Positions 22,985 to 34,322 of a stretch of 64,000 bases of DNA are shown one piece after another. Location: contig JAVLRN010000003.1 in NCBI GenBank assembly GCA_032821775.1, positions 3,162,001 through 3,226,000 on the forward strand. Reading direction: 5' to 3'. A program made the position numbers and the translations under genes. Position 1 is the first letter of the stretch; each line of letters opens with the position of its first letter. The DNA comes from Sanguinoderma infundibulare (taxonomy: Eukaryota > Basidiomycota > Agaricomycetes > Polyporales > Polyporaceae). The notes beneath the pieces were generated by a model, which had not been told where the DNA came from, did not search any database, and worked only from the letters and a program-made list of their open reading frames with translations.

Positions 22985-25900
22985 GATTGGAAAACACTGT
23001 ATACATACACATGACGCTTCCATGCCGAATTGACAAGAAGCCTTTGTATTCCAACCGCACCAGCCTGTCATAAGTTATATCGTCATTCAGAACAGCCGTC
23101 CAAGAAAACTCAATACTAGAGAACAGAGCCACATTCGAAAGACACCACACGTTCCATCTAGCGTATTCCACTCCGCGGTGCGAACACGAGTCTAACAGCT
23201 TCGCGACCAGCGCGCATGCCAGAATCTACCAAGTACGACAACATCTAGCGTACATCTGTAGACCGAGGACGTGAGCCGCAATCTTCGCGGTCAGAGCGAG
23301 GTATGGCACACCTGTGCAACGATCAGCACGGATTGACCGCGCTCGAGGATGCCTGTCCATTGGCTGCCTCCGGGTCTGGACTGGGATTGGGATCGTCCAA
23401 CCCCGACTCCAAATTCGTGGCGAGTCCCTCGGCGATGGAAGGATCCGAGCTGACGTCGAGTGCTTCATGCTCCGAGCTAACTTCCCCTGGGGCGGGAAGC
23501 AAAGAAGTGATGGAGCCGAGAACCCCATTGAACTCGAGACTGCCAATCCGGACAGACGAGAGGGAGTGCTGGTTGGCGTTGCCGTTGGCAGCTTCTTGGA
23601 GATCAAAAAAGAAGCGCGAGACGAGGATGGCGGTTATTCTGCGCATAGGTGCGGAGGATAATCAATGAGTTGGGACATCATTACGGGAACGAGAAGAAGG
23701 CGGCGCTGGGGCAGACGTACGGTTCGGTAAGGAATATGATGTTGCTCACGCTATCAGCGTGGACGTTGCCGTCGACTAGGATCTACATGGAAGTTGAGCA
23801 CGGGTAATAAGGAAATCCACTGACGTGTAGACGTACCATAAACAGGGAGAACGTCAGGTGGAGGAGGTTCATGATCAGCAGGACGCTGGAACGAAGTCAG
23901 CCCGAGATAGAAAGGGTTCTAGGAGGACATACATGAAGTAGATGACACCTAGCAATGAAATGTTGAATAACATGATTTATGCCTAATGATCACTGTTTTG
24001 CTTACCATTCCTGAAGAGGACCATTGACAGTGACGTGCTTTGACCCAGCAGCTTCATCTCCCTGGCATTCTTGTACGTTCCGGCCCAAGTGATGGCTACG
24101 ACCAGCAGATCCGACGCGATAAGACAAACTCGAGAAACGATCAAGACTGGATAGAATAGGAAACACGGACTTCAGTTACGGCACACGGCATTGCAAAAAC
24201 TGCCAATAGATGGTACGTACATACGGTACGACTAAAGCAAAGATGTTCCATTATATCAGTATGCCTGCCTTGCCTTACAATATCATACCCACCCTAGCTG
24301 TACAGCATCAGAGGGCTTGAGCTCTGCCGTACAGCCGAAGTCGGGATCTTCAACGACGACTGTATAGCCCAGCCTCGTCTTTTGACGTGAGTGTGTCAGC
24401 TTCACCAACCGCAACGAACCTCTTTATACCTATGAGACTTACGTAGTTTATGACCACAGGTGCGAGTGAGAGAATGAAGACGAAAGCGGCGATCGCCCAT
24501 CGCCGACCACTGAGCGCGTAGGCTCGTAAGCCAGAGAACGCTTGTTGAGACATAGGAAGTTGTCAAAATAGATGCGGTTAAGGATATAAAGTTAGCGAAT
24601 GATGCGTACCGGCCCAGGGAACATATTGGAAGATTTCCACGATAAATTGGGTCCAAACGACGGAAATACAGCTGGGCTCTAGGTGAGCCCCGAAGGTACT
24701 GTTCGGAGACGTGCCAATGCCTTACCTCTGCGCTCATGTGAGTTCGGCAGCCATGGATGACAGAAAGTAATAGCATGCACCGCAAGAGTCGTTGGGCTAG
24801 GCAATGGTACATTATTTGCCAAGGGCACATAACGGTTGAGGAAAAACAGGATGGTCGAGACCGTAATTTTACGCTTCCAGAAGAGTTCGACCTCTTTGTC
24901 GAAGGTGATCGTGAATTTGTACACCATAAGGGCTATCCAGCATCGACGATGACATCAGAGCGAATGCCGCCACGCTGAGTCTGAGACAGAATCTGTGGCA
25001 CACTCACTGGCAGTGACTGTGACGAAGTAACTTGCTATTTGACTAGAGGAGAAGGTATAAGGACGTCACAGAGCTGCAGAGAACCACTCACATAGAATGA
25101 AAATCAGCGACGAGCGCGGCATTATCGGAATCCGACATGGTTCGGAGAGAGGCAGAGAGTGGCTTGTCTGAGGAGGGCACGGCACCCAAGTCAACTGCCA
25201 CTATATGTTCGCCGTCCCTATCCAGTAGAAGTCGTTGATGTCAAGGCTCCAGGACAACCTGCGGTTATAGTCCGTTGTTCAACAAGATATGTGGCACGAT
25301 GTAACTGACTACTTACCACACAGTGGATGAGGTCCTATCGGCGGAACCACATTCTGATTCCACCGCGACGTCTTCGGCTCAGTCTACGGGGGTTTGCTAC
25401 TCGTGCCTGTGATATTTGTATCGCGAAGACGGGAACGCTTCGCAGTCGTCAACTCCTCTTTTCGAAAACCACGATTTCATGGCCCACCACCAACATCCAT
25501 CTCCGCCAACCTCTCTTCTATCAGAGTCAATCATTATAACGCATGGCGAGCGAGATGTGTACTCTCATAATTTACACTGTGATGATGCTGTGAAGCGTTA
25601 GCTACGTGGTGAGTTTGTCCAGAAGTGCTCGAGTTCCAGACTCACAATCCTGCCGGAATCGCGAACGGATCGCGGTCCGTTAGTATACGCGTCGTCCGGC
25701 CGTGTGCAAGTCGAGGCATGGAAAGGCTATGAAGCGGAGGTATGTGCGTAGATGGACAGAGAATGCGTCAGGTGTGGGGGAAAAGATGAAGATGAATGAA
25801 TGTGTTCTATAGATGATGTGGTGTGCCGAGCGCCGTATGCGGAATGCCGTATGCCGAGTGTCGCGTGTGGAATGTGTGCAGAACGTTGAACTACCAGAAG

Positions 25901-26480
25901 CCAGGTGTGTTTGATGCTCGTCCAATAAAGTCGCGTCCTTCTGAACAGGCTTTGGCACCGCCTTGGGCGCACTGGAAGCAACAGCACCTCCAGCACCAGC
26001 CTTGACGACGGGCTTGGGACGCTCCTCGGCGACGGTGCGCGCGGATGGTGCACGGCCAGCGGCTCCTGCGGCTGCAACTCCGCGAGCTGTGCTTGCTCAT
26101 CGATCGTCTGCGCCCGCGAATCGTGCCCTGGCTGTTTCCGCGTTGAGGCTTGGGCCGCGACTTGACCAAGCGTGGCTTTGGCTCGGCCAGCTGCAGCATC
26201 GTCAACCTCCGTGGCGTCGTCCCCGTGCCTCCTTCCCGCACGTCCGTCCGATGGTGGACACGCGAGAGCTAGGCCCAGCGGGTTTGCTAGTGGCGCCAGC
26301 CTTACGCGGAGGGACGTCGAGAGTGAACCTGTCGTCCTCCGAGTCCCCTGCATATTTCGGCGTGAGGCGCTGCTTCTTTCCACCGAGCGAACCGCTGTCC
26401 GAAGACAACGATCGAATGGTGCCGGTGCGGAACGAGGAGCCACCATCGGTCGTGGTGAGGGCTGTCGATCGCGTCGCGGC
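22985..26480 (-). repeat. Dispersed repeat unit, copy C (inverted)
   Basis: Reverse-strand copy of units A and B. From right to left: gene X tail, spacer with the imperfect GGCATAC repeats (25800-25870), an element reading GGCGAACATATAG in place of the ATATATA box, the DUF6533 pseudogene, and the 3' flank (22985-23320). The unit extends almost to the amidohydrolase stop codon at 26547. Confidence 0.75.
23323..25138 (-). pseudogene. DUF6533-type gene copy C, broken by a nonsense codon
   Basis: Same exon plan as copies A and B, start at 25138, 2-base exon at 24726-24727 between introns 24728-24780 (53 bases) and 24672-24725 (54). The membrane exons are well kept (KVELFW region reads EVELFWKRKITVSTILFFL). 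In the exon beginning DFCNAVCRN the next codon is TGA where the other copies have TCA, near 24165, which would truncate the protein at its middle. There is also an in-frame deletion in the NVFGGPWPNP segment, and the TATA block has a T-to-C type change. Downstream exons remain open, so the loss looks recent. Confidence 0.72.
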
Positions 26481-26546
26481 GCTGTCCACACCAAGCCGAC
26501 AGATATATGCTACATCGACACAAGCTCCGAATCCCCGCGTAGTCAC
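25900..26546 (-). pseudogene. Gene X 3' fragment, copy C (longest)
   Basis: The best preserved gene X fragment. On the reverse strand a frame ending near 26202 reads TTTDGGSSFRTGTIRSLSSD, then GGKKQRLTPKYAGDSEDDRF and TLDVPPRKAGATSKP. The homologous acidic/basic blocks follow in other frames. The stop at the end of the tail is lost (TGA region reads TTTA), so that frame would run on to 25680. It begins one base past the amidohydrolase stop codon on the same strand. Family not recognised. Confidence 0.5.
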
Positions 26547-29500
26547 TTATAGAACTTCCACCAGGCCCCTCGCCGGAGCGACAATCGCGACCGGCTTACT
26601 GCTGAAATCAAGCGCGCTTCCCCCGTCGTACGCAACGAGTTCCCCCATCTCTCCCACCCGCCCTTCCAGGTCGAGCAGCTTCTCCAGGTTTGTCGTCATA
26701 AGCTCGTACGCTTGCTTCTTGCTGATCCGGCCACCGGACTCCAGCAGAGCCTAATGCCTACAGTGAGTACATGTATGATGAGATGAGATGAGATGACACG
26801 AGAGGACGCACCCAACCGACATCGAACCGTACTCCTTGGACATGAGAGGTGTCCCAGGTGCCCAGGCCGACCAGAACGCCATTCTTCAGCAGCGTGGCCA
26901 ACGCCGTGTGGTTTCCCAGCGGAGGGCCGGGGAGGCTATGAGGTCCGTTAGCTTCAAGAGACACATAAGCGAGGGCGAGTACGCAAGGCCATACACTCTA
27001 CGTTCGTCCCACGACCACGGGAACTGTCTGCTAGGGCTCAGAATGACGCCAATTTTCGAGCGACCTGCAAAACGTTGTGAGCGCCATCCCACTCTGGTCT
27101 CAAACGACGAAGCGCGAACCAATCTCGTTCGCGAGCAGATACGCCTCCGTCGCGCGCGAGAAGATCATCCGCATATACGACCCGCGCTTCTCCTCGACCT
27201 CGTTCTTGAGCCGGATGAGCGTCGCCATGACGTCCGCGTTCGAGACGTCGATGACGAGCGGGATCTCGCCGTTTGCCGCCTTCTTGAACCACTTGCCCGT
27301 CTCGGTGTGCTCGCCCTCGCCGTTCAGCAGCAGACGGCGCAGCGTCGCGATCTCCGTGCTCACGCTCGCACCCGGAGACGGCGAGAAGGGAAGCGACCGG
27401 CCGATCGCGACGTGCAGCGCAGTGACGGACTTGATGAGCGCGGCGCGATCCAACATGCTCGAGGCTCCAGTGCGGAATGTGGCAGACAGGCCTCCCATGA
27501 AGCTTCCCCGAGCATACGCCGCCGGTCGAAGGAAGGAGGTCGTCGCGTACGTCAACCCAGCGCGGTGTGCAACCCTGCCCGTCCTCGGTGAGCTTCACAT
27601 CGTCCCCAAGAGAGAACAAGACAACACCCACATAGCGTTTCTCGTACCGAATTGGAGCGCGTCGCTCACCCTCACCAGCGCACCGACGTCTCCCATCACC
27701 TCCGGCACGTTCCCCTTCAGCGGATCGAACCTAACACCATCACCCGTGGACGGCTCTCCCTCGATCTCCTCCAACCCCAGTCCTGGCCCAAAATGCATCA
27801 TCCCAGGGACGAGCGCGCCCCCGTGCAAGTCCACGACGACGTCCGCGTTCTCGCCCTCGCACACCCGCCCGATGCACGTCACCCGGCCGCGGTCGACGAT
27901 GACGTTCATCAGCCCCTCGTACCCCTCCAGCCCAAAGTGCGCGTAGTCCCCCCGCTCGCGCGTGAAGAGCTCCATCACGTTCTGGAAGACTACCCGGCCG
28001 CCGACGGTGCTGTTGGGCCGCAGCGGCGGGAGCCCCTCGAACCGGACCGCCTTCTCCTTCTCGGCGTCGAAGTCGGGCACCTTCGGGGCCTCCTTCATCA
28101 CCGGGTCTTTCTTCAGCTTGTTGACGGGCACCTGGACGCGGTCCGCGTCGACCTGGAGGATGCCGTCGATCCAGACTTTGCGAGGCGTCGCGCCGAGCTG
28201 GAGCGGGTGAGAGTCCCAGAGGACTAGGTCTGCATCGGCGCCCTCGCGGAGGATACCGATCCGATGTGAGAGACCCGCTGCGAACGCGGGCACGGCTGTC
28301 ACGGCGGTCAGAGCCATGTTAGGCGGCAGGCCTATAAGAACCTGTGTAAGCGAGCGACTTTCAGCCAAGACAAGCGTGGATGTACCGTAGTAATGCGCCA
28401 ACTGAGCCTCGAACATCAAATGCCGTCCATTGCGCGCCGGGTATTCGGTCTGCACAATCCCAATGTTAACGGCACGACTTTCCAGTATGTTCGCGCATAT
28501 ACAAACCTTCATGGCGATGGGGAACCCATTCTCTGCAAGGACCCTCGGCGCAAACTCCGAGCCCCGGTACGCCTCGCGCTTCGCCTTCGAACCATCGACG
28601 GAGAGCGCTATCGTCGCAGGACCTGCATAGCTGTGCGCGCGCCCTGTCAGGCCGGATCTTCCGACTCGGCGCGTGTATACGACGACGTCACTCACGTTCC
28701 CTTGAGGATTTGCGGTATGAGGTACCCCTCGAGCGCGGAATGGATCGACGCGATTGGGATCTTGAACTCCTGCGACAGCTGCATACCGTACACGAACCGC
28801 CGCCCGCCGTCAGTCTAAACGTCCGGGCACCCCAAACCGCACCAGGCACGCCGGGGCACGCACCCTGACCATCGCGTCCAAGTCGACCGCCTCGTTGCAC
28901 TGCACCGACACCTGTGATTGCGCCACGCGCCCCTCAGGCCTCAGTTCCCGAATGGCGCACTGACAGTTAGCTGCACGCGCGCGCACCTTGACGCGTCCAC
29001 GGAGGACCTCGACGAGCGCCTCCCACCTGTAGTCCTCCGGGTACGCCTGAGTAGTCTGGGTCTGGGCCCCGGAGTCCCACAGGCCGGCCTCGGCGCGCGC
29101 GCAGAACGCGTCCTGCGCGTCGCGGAACCCACGCGCGACCGCAAATGCCGCGCGAAGCGCCCATATGTTGTCCATGCGGTTGCCGTACGCCCTCGTGCCC
29201 TCGCCGCACGCCATCCTGTACAAGCATGAGTGGTGCGATCGTGACGTGTAGCAGGCGGAGGGGGTGAAGAAGTCATAGAACACGTATTTTGGAGACGGGA
29301 GGAATGGAAGGAGCGACAAGTGTACACCCGAAACGCGACGGGCGAGGAGCAAGAGGTCATAAGAACAAGAGGCGAGACGTACATGAGGTGCCTCCAGCGC
29401 GGCTCATAAGGGTCTCGCCTGCTTCCGTTGAGCGTCGGCGGAGGTTCGATGACCATCGAGGTCGGCGTGCGGAGCGAAGTCTTGCGCAGCTTGATCATGA

Positions 29501-30431
29501 ATGCTTGGCCGCCTGCACGAGCACACCACCATCCGGTCAGCGCGTCAGCCGTTGGGTGGTAACACGCTTCGACCCTCGCTTCCGCTTCTGGTCTCCGATT
29601 CGGACGTACCGATGGCGTTGTGCCCGCTGTCGGGAAGCACCTGCACCGTCGTCACGCCTCCGGCGATGGCGTGCGCAAAGGAAGCGTCGTGCGTGTTGAG
29701 CGCGTCGATGCTTCGTAGCCAGGGAAGCACAGGCCCGTTGGGCGAGTCGAGCTCGAGCGCGCCGGCCGTCACAGGCGCGCTGATGAGCCCGACGTGCGAG
29801 TGCAGGTCCACTGTTGCCCCGTTCGTCAATCGTCAGCCCGACCGAAAACGCTTAACGCCACAGCAAAGGACGAGAACCCACCGAGCCCAGGAGTGACCCA
29901 CCCGCCCTCGGCGTCGACGACGTCCGTGTCGTACCTGGAATAGTCCCATTCCGGGATGTATCCGATCCCTTGGATGAGACCCTTGTCGAGCAGGATGTCG
30001 CCATACACGATCTCGGTCCCGTTCCGCGCGCCTGTCCAGAGCGTGACGTTCTTGATGAGCGTCGCGCGGGTGCCGACCTCGAACCTGTCGTTCACATCGC
30101 GACTAAGAAGTAGGAGATTGTCCGGAGATCTGGGGGCGGCGTCGCGACTGGCGCATCGGCCGAGGAAGTCTTCCGCGACAGGCGAGAGGCCTTGTGGGTG
30201 TATGCGGCGGGTGTTGAGGGATGAAGACAACGAGATGGAGACTCCGTACAATGCCAGCGCGGCGAGTAGGACGGTGAGGGCCCTATGGGGCAAACGTCTG
30301 CGCCTCCAGTTCTGTAAAAGATTGCTGCGTTCCTCGCGGTGCATCAACGGATGCGGCTCTGGTGAGGTGGAGCTAGCGATGAGGGTTATGGGATGTTTCT
30401 CCCTTCCAGTCGTGGTCATGGCTGTGGCCAT
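26547..30431 (-). CDS. Membrane-anchored amidohydrolase (CE9-like)
   Basis: Multi-exon reverse-strand gene of roughly 900 residues, with about 11 introns rebuilt in phase. An N-terminal signal anchor (LTVLLAALALYGVSISL, near residues 45-61) suggests a lumenal or extracellular enzyme. The fold starts with LIKNVTLWTGA and DILLDKG; the metal motif VDLHSHVG lies after intron 1. Later landmarks are AIAGGVTTVQVLPDSGHNAIG, IASIHSALEGYLIPQ, RIGILREGADADLVLWDSHP and, near the end, KNGVLVGLGTWDTSH. This is the amidohydrolase barrel of fungal proteins often filed as carbohydrate esterase family 9 (N-acetylglucosamine-6-phosphate deacetylase relatives); the true substrate is unknown. The last intron holds GAGAT repeats. 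Stop TAA is 26547-26549. Confidence 0.85.
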
Positions 30432-30996
30432 CGTCGTAGGCGAAGGAGAGGAGTTTGTCACCCTTGCTGGGGAACTGTATGCTTATAGACCGACGGTGAT
30501 GAACACCTCGCTCATCGCGCGTGGCCACGGCGAACCCTCTCCCCAAACTCAGTTTCTGTGCCAGGAAACCACAAGGAGGTAACAATCCGCTCGAAAGTCG
30601 AAACCGTGGACAATCCAACTTGTGGCCTCGGGCTCTCGAGGACGGCCGGGCACCAACTCGGATGCCGTAGAACGCGACAAGATAGTGAAGATTCAGATCC
30701 CACTCTGTGGGAATAAAGCGCTATTGAGCACGAGGAAGCAACCATGCACCTTGCACTTACTGTACAGTGTACAGCACGGGTCCGCATTTTCTCCCTCGGT
30801 CATTTAAACGCGTAACATACTTGCAACGTGCGCCTTGCACAGCTAGATCAACGGGGATTCAGCGTTCCCGGACGTCCCTGCGCAGGGGACGGAGATAGAC
30901 ATGGCGAGGACGCACGAATCCTGCTGACCAACCAGGGTGTCGCTGGCAGGAGCCGGAGATAATGTGCTGGAGGGCATTTGATTGCACGAATAAAAG
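30432..30996. other. Intergenic, amidohydrolase promoter region
   Basis: Between two reverse-strand genes. No coding frame with support and no recognisable regulatory site. Confidence 0.4.
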
Positions 30997-31444
30997 TCAT
31001 ACGACGCCTACACCGAGCAGAGCCGCACCACTTTTGATACCGCGCCCTCGCGCCGCGGCGAGGCTGATACAAAGACAGCTGAGCAGGAACCCCGTGAACC
31101 TACATAGACAACCATCCATCAGCGTTTCGAAACAAGGAGGACAGTCGCGCGCAAGTAAAGGGATAGCGTTTGTGTCAAAGAACGCACCTAAAGAACGCTA
31201 CACGCGATAGGGAGCGCTCCTCCAGTGCGGTCCTTGATGATGCGAATATGGACCTGAGCACCGCGGGCGTCACAGGTATGCGGCTTCGGTTCGGGGAAGA
31301 GGGAGGGAGGCCCGCACTTGGAGGCGTGTCTGGCCCCGAGCCGTTGCGCACGGTGTAGACTGAGTTTGGGTGGGTCGCGGTGGGGGTGTTATGGAAGGTG
31401 GAGGGCGTGGGGGTAATGGAGGACGAGGATGAGATGTTGCTCAT
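30997..31444 (-). CDS. Small predicted tail-anchored protein
   Basis: Two exons (31188-31444 and 30997-31099) joined over an 88-base GTGCGT...TAG intron give 119 residues. The N-terminal 60 residues are Ser/Thr/Pro-rich (TPPSAGLPPSSPNRSRIPVT), followed by a short helical stretch (VLRSIFASSRTALEERSLSR). The exon 2 frame opens straight into a hydrophobic segment (FTGFLLSCLCISLAAARG) and ends GAALLGVGVV. Such a layout predicts a single C-terminal membrane anchor. Phase agreement and the hydrophobic second exon support the model. No family is recognised. It is divergent from the LRR gene, with 360 bases between the starts. Confidence 0.55.
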
Positions 31445-31804
31445 CTCTGCAAGTCGTCAACTAGCAGCTGCGTGGCTGAGGTCGTCGTGGTTAAGCATAC
31501 AAGTACTTGCGCGACGCTCCCTCCTCCAATCCCGCCACGCACTGTGGGCGTCTGCGGCGGCTGCGCGGACCGTGACTGATCCGCACTTGACGGAGCTTGT
31601 TTGAGGGTAGGGTTTGGATGCGCACGCTTTGGGAGCACGCTTGTCGACTTGGGTTCCTGCAACGGTCAAAAGCCTGAGGTCAATCGGACGCTTTACCTTC
31701 CAGCTTGGTCGTGTCAGGTCCCACAATGCTTTCCCAGCGTGCATATAACCCGCCTACCGCCCTCCCTCCGTCGCCTTTTCTCGTCACCCGCCGCCTCCGC
31801 CACG

Positions 31805-33375
31805 ATGGAGTACGTCAACCCCCTCCCCACGGACGAGGAATCCTGCTACTATGCCGAGTACCTCGAATTCCCCGTCGTCCGGTACTCCGATCCTGTTTTC
31901 TCCGACGACGACCTCGCCGCCATCCTTCCACGCTGCCCCAACGTCATCTCTGCCCGCCTCAACGGCATCCGCGATTTGTCATCCCGAACGCTCATCCTCC
32001 TCGCCGAGCACGCAGATGAACTGGAATGTCTCGATCTGTCCGGGTGCGCGGACGTCACCGATCTCGGGCTGAGGGCTATCGCCACACACTCGACGTCCCT
32101 CCGCACGCTCTCCATCAGTCGGACTTTCAGCACCACAGACGGCGCGATAGCGGCCCTCGTCCGCGGCCTACCACACCTCCAGGAGCTCGATATGGACCTG
32201 CTGCCGCTCGTCACCGCCTTGTCGACCCGGGACGTATGGACGTACGCCAAGAAGCTCAGGCGCTGGTCTCTCTCGGGCTGCAAGAACGTTACTGACTCGG
32301 GGTTTCCGTGGACACCAGAACGGGGGCAGCTCGAGTTCCAAGTTTCACAAGCGCAGGGGGCTCGGTACAGGTCCTGGATGGAAAGCTTACCGCCGCTCAA
32401 CCTGTCCCCGATATACAAACTCAACGACCTACGCTTCCTCGACCTTAGCCACTGCACGCGGTTAACGGACGCGGCCATCTTGGGGCTCGTCCCTCACGCG
32501 CCTCGGATAGCCCACCTTAACCTCTCCGGATGCATCGAGCTGACTAACAGGGCGCTGTACAAGCTGTGCGAGCTCGGACAATACCTCGTCGACCTTGACG
32601 TCGCCGGGCTCGACAACATCACAGATGCCGGCATATGCGCGCTTGCTTCTGCATGCACACGGCTTCGGTCTGTTGACATAAGCTGTCAGTCTACTCTCTC
32701 CTATTCGCCTGCCCATGCCAATCATCCGCTAACACGGACCCTTCCTTGCTCGATGCTCACACGCGTCGTGCTCAACGCCGTTTCTAACCCGGGCCAGTTA
32801 TGCCACGCTTGACCGATCTCGCCCTTGTCGAGCTGGCTTCCCTGCCCCGGCTCGAGCGGCTGGCCGCGGCAGGATTGGCCAAGGTGACGGACCAGGCAGC
32901 GTTCTTCCTCGCAGAACACGCGTTCGGTCTCGCGCACCTCCACCTGGCCTACTGCGCTCGCCTCACGCTCGACGGCGTGCGGGCGTTGCTGCGGCGGCTG
33001 ACCAAGTTGACCTACCTCGGGCTGTCTGGGGTGCCGGCGATGCAGCGGCGCGGGGTCCGCCGGTTCTCTGACCGGCCGCACGAGGTGAGTGGCGGTTTCG
33101 ATTTGGCATCCGCGATCGCGTTCGCGTCCTGCGAGCGAGTTGTGGATGGTTGGTGTTCGGGATGAAGCTGAGAAGGGGACGTCCGTGCCGTCACTACCGC
33201 TCGATCGGGCCAGGGGAACGACGCACGGAAGCAGGCAATGCATCGCGTCTTTCGTCGGGAGAACATTCGGGCGCTCTGCGCGTTTCTGGAGAAGGAGGAG
33301 TGGCGTAAGCGGGAGGCCGAGCGGCTTAACATCCTCTTCGAGGCGAGGGGGGACGACTCGCGGGCGCTGTACTGA
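31805..33375 (+). CDS. AMN1-like leucine-rich-repeat protein
   Basis: Predicted 442 residues from exons 31805-32684, 32798-33084 and 33214-33375. Repeats of the cysteine-containing LRR type follow one another: LECLDLSGCADVTDLGLRAI, LRRWSLSGCKNVTDSG, LRFLDLSHCTRLTDAAILGL, IAHLNLSGCIELTNRALYKL, LVDLDVAGLDNITDAGICAL, and so on. This is the arrangement of Amn1, Grr1 and Pof2. No F-box precedes the repeats; the N terminus reads EYVNPLPTDEESCYYAEYLE. So it resembles Amn1, which acts in mitotic exit, more than an SCF receptor. The C terminus is a charged helix (ALCAFLEKEEWRKREAERLN). Confidence 0.8.
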
Positions 33376-34322
33376 AAGCGTCGAGCCACGGGGTTGAGAC
33401 GAGGTGAGCGTTTGTGTGCATACGATCTCCTGTGCGGTACATTACGGGGTTTGTAATGGTTCTCGGTATGTCTTTATTCGAGTCGAGTGCGCGTCACTGC
33501 CGTAAATACGCCTTGTACGGACTTTAGGGCTGCATGTCAGCATCGAGAAGATGACAGCTAAGTTCCTCTGAGTGGATAAGGTTGGGCGTTGTGGGGCGTT
33601 TATAACGACACCGGACGCCGTGGGCTGGTTGATCGAACGGCTGCGTGTGCGTGCGATGCAACGGAGGAATATTGACGACGACGTATGTGGCGGCGTCAGT
33701 GTCTGCTGGGCGTCCCAGTGTTCCGATCAAGTGGAGAACATACCGATATGGCAAAGGAGTTGCCTTAGCGGGTATTGAATAGTCGGGCCGGGAAACGAGA
33801 TATATAGCCTATGGCGTCACTAGGAACTTGCACAGGAGCAGGAACAGGAGCACCACAGGAGACTGCCCTAGCTACCGTCGTACTCGCCCCGACAGTCGTC
33901 CCGGACGCGCCCAACGCGCTGAACAGCGACGGTGAGCACCTGTCTTGTAAGCTCGGCCGAGGAGCTGATGGCGACGTCATGGGAAGGGCGGGCGTTGTGC
34001 AATCCATCGCGAGGGAAGTGCATTGACGCGAGATAGCGCGGTCGGCGGCGTGTCTACGAAACCGGCGACCGGGGAGCGCCATTGACAGCGAGCAGAAGCT
34101 CTTCTTGGTCGCCATTTCTCGATTTCTGCAGACGGTTTCCCTCGCCGCGCCCTGCATTCTCTCGCCCGCGCCTCCTTTCCCATCCTCTCTTTTACTCCCC
34201 CGTCCGTCCCCAGCCCCTCGCTCCTCGCCGCCGCCGCTGCGCCCACCGGGCGCTCCCCACCCGCATCCGTCGCGTACGCCCCGGCTGATCTCGAATGCGC
34301 GAAGCCGAACGTGCACGCCGTC
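33376..34322. other. Intergenic, promoter of the large Rho GEF
   Basis: No supported gene. The last 200 bases are strongly pyrimidine-rich. A GTG-led extension of the Rho GEF frame to 34311 has no ATG before 34323. Confidence 0.45.

Noticed and set aside
26775..26800. GAGAT repeat as a functional element
   Set aside because: Simple repeat inside the last amidohydrolase intron.
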